From contig DRKG01000023.1 of NCBI GenBank assembly GCA_011051855.1, positions 1 through 8,898 on the forward strand: a DNA stretch of 8,898 bases, given 5' to 3'. The position numbers and the translations under genes were made by a program. The notes beneath the pieces are model-generated. The model ran no database searches, was not told where the DNA came from, and was given only the letters and a program-made list of their open reading frames with translations. This DNA is from a bacterium. GTDB lineage: Bacteria > Planctomycetota > UBA1135 > UBA2386. Every line of letters starts with the position of its first letter. Position 1 is the first letter of the stretch. Below are positions 7,809-8,898 of the stretch, in pieces.

Positions 7809-8694
7809 ACCCGAGCAGCTCGCGCCAGCAGAACGCCGGCAGCTTCGCGCGCCAGTCGTCGCCGCCCGCCGCCAGCGCCGACGACAACGACACGAACCGA
7901 TGGTCGAGCAGCAGGCGATCGAGCTTGTCGTAGGTGCGGGACAGGTTCACGTAGTGGCGGAAGCCCCGCAGGCCGCCGAGCGGCTGGCGCGGCTGCTCGG
8001 GATCCACTTCCCACGGGTGCAGGTAGATGCAACCCGGTGCGCCGCGCCGGCGTTTCTGCGCGAGCCCGCGCCGCAGGAACCAGAGCGGGAACAGCCGCAG
8101 GTAGCCGCCCCCGCCGACCGGCAGGTGCCTGCCGCACACGTCCCAGGTCAACGGTGGGAACTCGACCAGCTCGCGCTCCCCGATGCGTAGGCGGTAGGGC
8201 GTCGTCGGCGCCGTCGACACCCCGTAGTCCGGGTGCGCGACCGGCTGGATCGAGCTGTCGAGCGTGATGCCGCTCTGCAGCAGTTCCTCGACCGCCCACG
8301 GCGTCTTGCGCCCGATCGACCAGGTGCAGGCGCGGAACGCGGTCGGCCGCTTGCCGGTGATGCCGGCCAGGATCGCGGCCGTGCGTTCGAGATCCTCGCG
8401 AAAGCCCTGCTGGCCGAGATCCGGCAACAGCCGGTGGTCGTAGCCGTGGCTGCCGATCTCGTGGCCGGCCCGGTCGATCTCGCGGATCAGCTCGGGCAGG
8501 CGCTCGGCGATCCAACCGAGGCAGAAGAACGTCGCCTTCGCACCGCGCTTGTCGAACAGGTCCAGCAACCGGCGCGTCGCGTCCCCGCAGCGCAGTTCGA
8601 ACTTCTGCCAGTCGGAGCGGTCGATCAGGTGGGCCATGTTCAGCACCTGGAACCAGTCCTCGACGTCGACGGACAGCGCGTGCACGTGACTCAT
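7807..8694 (-). CDS. Polysaccharide deacetylase, NodB/DUF3473 (exosortase-associated type)
   Basis: 295 residues, no signal peptide, predicted metal-dependent removal of acetyl groups from sugar residues of an extracellular polysaccharide (carbohydrate esterase family 4 fold). Visible motifs: SVDVEDWF (8-15) with acidic residues D10/E12/D13; metal-binding H83 and H87 in SHGYDH; FRACTWSIG with R121; DSSIQPVAHPDYG (146-158); and the DUF3473 part GGGYLRLFPLWFLRRG (195-210), IYLHPWEVDPEQPR (223-236) and RHYVNLSRTYDKLDRLL (246-262). These are hallmarks of the deacetylase found beside exosortase/PEP-CTERM polysaccharide genes. The start at 8694 is preferred over in-frame upstream codons because GAGGTG lies 5 bases upstream and the family begins at this point. 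The ATG overlaps the upstream stop (ATGA). By my recollection the family usually ends near DHRFVSLSSAL (about 273); the extra ~22 residues to the end lie in the direct repeat shared with the TPR gene and may have arisen by reading into its antisense strand. Confidence 0.95.
   Translation of the reverse strand: MSHVHALSVDVEDWFQVLNMAHLIDRSDWQKFELRCGDATRRLLDLFDKRGAKATFFCLGWIAERLPELIREIDRAGHEIGSHGYDHRLLPDLGQQGFREDLERTAAILAGITGKRPTAFRACTWSIGRKTPWAVEELLQSGITLDSSIQPVAHPDYGVSTAPTTPYRLRIGERELVEFPPLTWDVCGRHLPVGGGGYLRLFPLWFLRRGLAQKRRRGAPGCIYLHPWEVDPEQPRQPLGGLRGFRHYVNLSRTYDKLDRLLLDHRFVSLSSALAAGGDDWRAKLPAFCWRELLG
7808..7917 (+). repeat. 110-bp direct repeat, right copy (deacetylase 3' end)
   Basis: Partner of 5391-5500 in the same orientation. 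On the minus strand it encodes the last ~35 residues of the deacetylase, including DHRFVSL and the tail to the TAG at 7809-7807. Read on the plus strand in the TPR frame it still gives YPSSSRQQNAGSFARQSSPP, resembling the TPR C-terminus YPGSSRAQNAKSFVRQLSPP. The TPR stop codon is not conserved here (TGG in place of TGA). Confidence 0.85.
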
Positions 8695-8898
8695 CGAAGC
8701 ACCTCGCGAGCGGCCGGCAACAGATCCTGCAGGAACGCGCGGCAGCGGGCGACGGCCGCCGCCTCCGGTTCCCCCCGGTAGATCGGCGATTCGACGCGCA
8801 GCAGAAAGCCCGACTCGTTGCGGCGCAGCAGCGCGCGCGGCAGGTGGTAGAAGGCGAACTGCCAGTAGTCGCCCGAGCACCAGTCTCGCGTACCGAAC
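8691..8898 (-). CDS. Probable EpsI/DUF3485-like protein, C-terminal 68 residues (partial)
   Basis: The gene enters from the right edge on the minus strand; only the last 68 codons are here, ending in a TGA (8693-8691) that overlaps the deacetylase ATG. The peptide contains GDYWQFAFYHLPRALL, then RNESGFLLRVESPIYRG and the amphipathic end AVARCRAFLQDLLPAAREVL. This order (YW segment, R-x-x-x-G-x-L-x-R-V-x-[ST]-P, acidic spacer, RxFLxxLLP helix) resembles the C-terminus of EpsI/DUF3485 domains, which occur alone or fused to exosortases and often lie beside DUF3473 deacetylases. The match is by eye from a fragment, so the family is probable rather than certain. The coding frame itself is well supported by the ATGA coupling and coding-like base use. 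Confidence 0.6.
   Translation of the reverse strand, partial: FGTRDWCSGDYWQFAFYHLPRALLRRNESGFLLRVESPIYRGEPEAAAVARCRAFLQDLLPAAREVLR
8700..8705 (-). promoter_or_regulatory. Shine-Dalgarno site of the deacetylase gene
   Basis: GAGGTG on the minus strand lies 5 bases before the ATG at 8694, inside the 3' end of the preceding gene. It decides between the 295-residue form and the longer in-frame reading that would begin near 8880. Confidence 0.6.

Noticed and set aside
5391..7917. Composite transposon or insertion sequence
   Set aside because: No transposase, no terminal inverted repeats, and the flanking repeats are coding 3' ends in direct orientation, much longer than target-site duplications.
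8695..8880. N-terminal extension of the deacetylase to 357 residues
   Set aside because: The extra 62 residues are Arg/Pro/Gly-rich and overlap the better-coding EpsI-like frame; the ATG at 8694 has a Shine-Dalgarno site and matches the family start MSHVHALSVDVEDW.

Overview
The window is very GC-rich (a sampled 60-base line in the large TPR gene is about 77% GC). It looks like a chromosomal segment of a Gram-negative bacterium that secretes extracellular polysaccharide. A NodB/DUF3473 deacetylase of the exosortase-associated type, a probable EpsI-like partner, a giant membrane-anchored TPR protein and a secreted beta-helix + PA14 protein together fit a high-GC member of the Planctomycetota best. 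This is inference: there is no rRNA or other marker here, and a proteobacterium or another phylum is not excluded.

Layout. Left half, plus strand: the possible last codons of an upstream gene overlap (ATGA) the start of an NtrC-type sigma-54 response regulator (52-1428). After 41 bases comes a 1338-residue TPR-repeat protein with one N-terminal membrane helix (1470-5486). Middle, plus strand: a secreted right-handed beta-helix protein with a C-terminal PA14 domain (5612-7777) and a visibly lower GC content. Right, minus strand: a two-gene segment of an operon entering from the right edge, with the C-terminus of a probable EpsI/DUF3485 protein (8691-8898, partial) coupled by an ATGA overlap to a complete DUF3473 polysaccharide deacetylase (7807-8694). 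The deacetylase converges on the beta-helix gene with 29 bases between them. No tRNA, rRNA, CRISPR array or recognisable transposase was seen.

Main discovery. The last ~96 bases of the TPR gene (plus 14 bases after it) and the last ~100 bases of the deacetylase gene are homologous DNA: a 110-base direct repeat at 5391-5500 and 7808-7917, 84/110 identical without gaps by hand count. The minus strand of the left copy still reads as the C-terminus of a DUF3473 deacetylase, with its stop codon at the same place. The simplest reading is that the TPR and deacetylase genes were once convergent neighbours sharing about 97 antisense-overlapping bases. The ~2.3 kb carrying the beta-helix gene then came between them with duplication of the overlap, so each gene kept an intact 3' end. 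The different base composition of the beta-helix gene supports this.

How the genes may work together (inference): the response regulator may control a surface-polysaccharide/exosortase programme. The TPR protein would be an envelope scaffold, the deacetylase would modify the polysaccharide, and the beta-helix/PA14 protein would bind or process glycan outside the cytoplasm.
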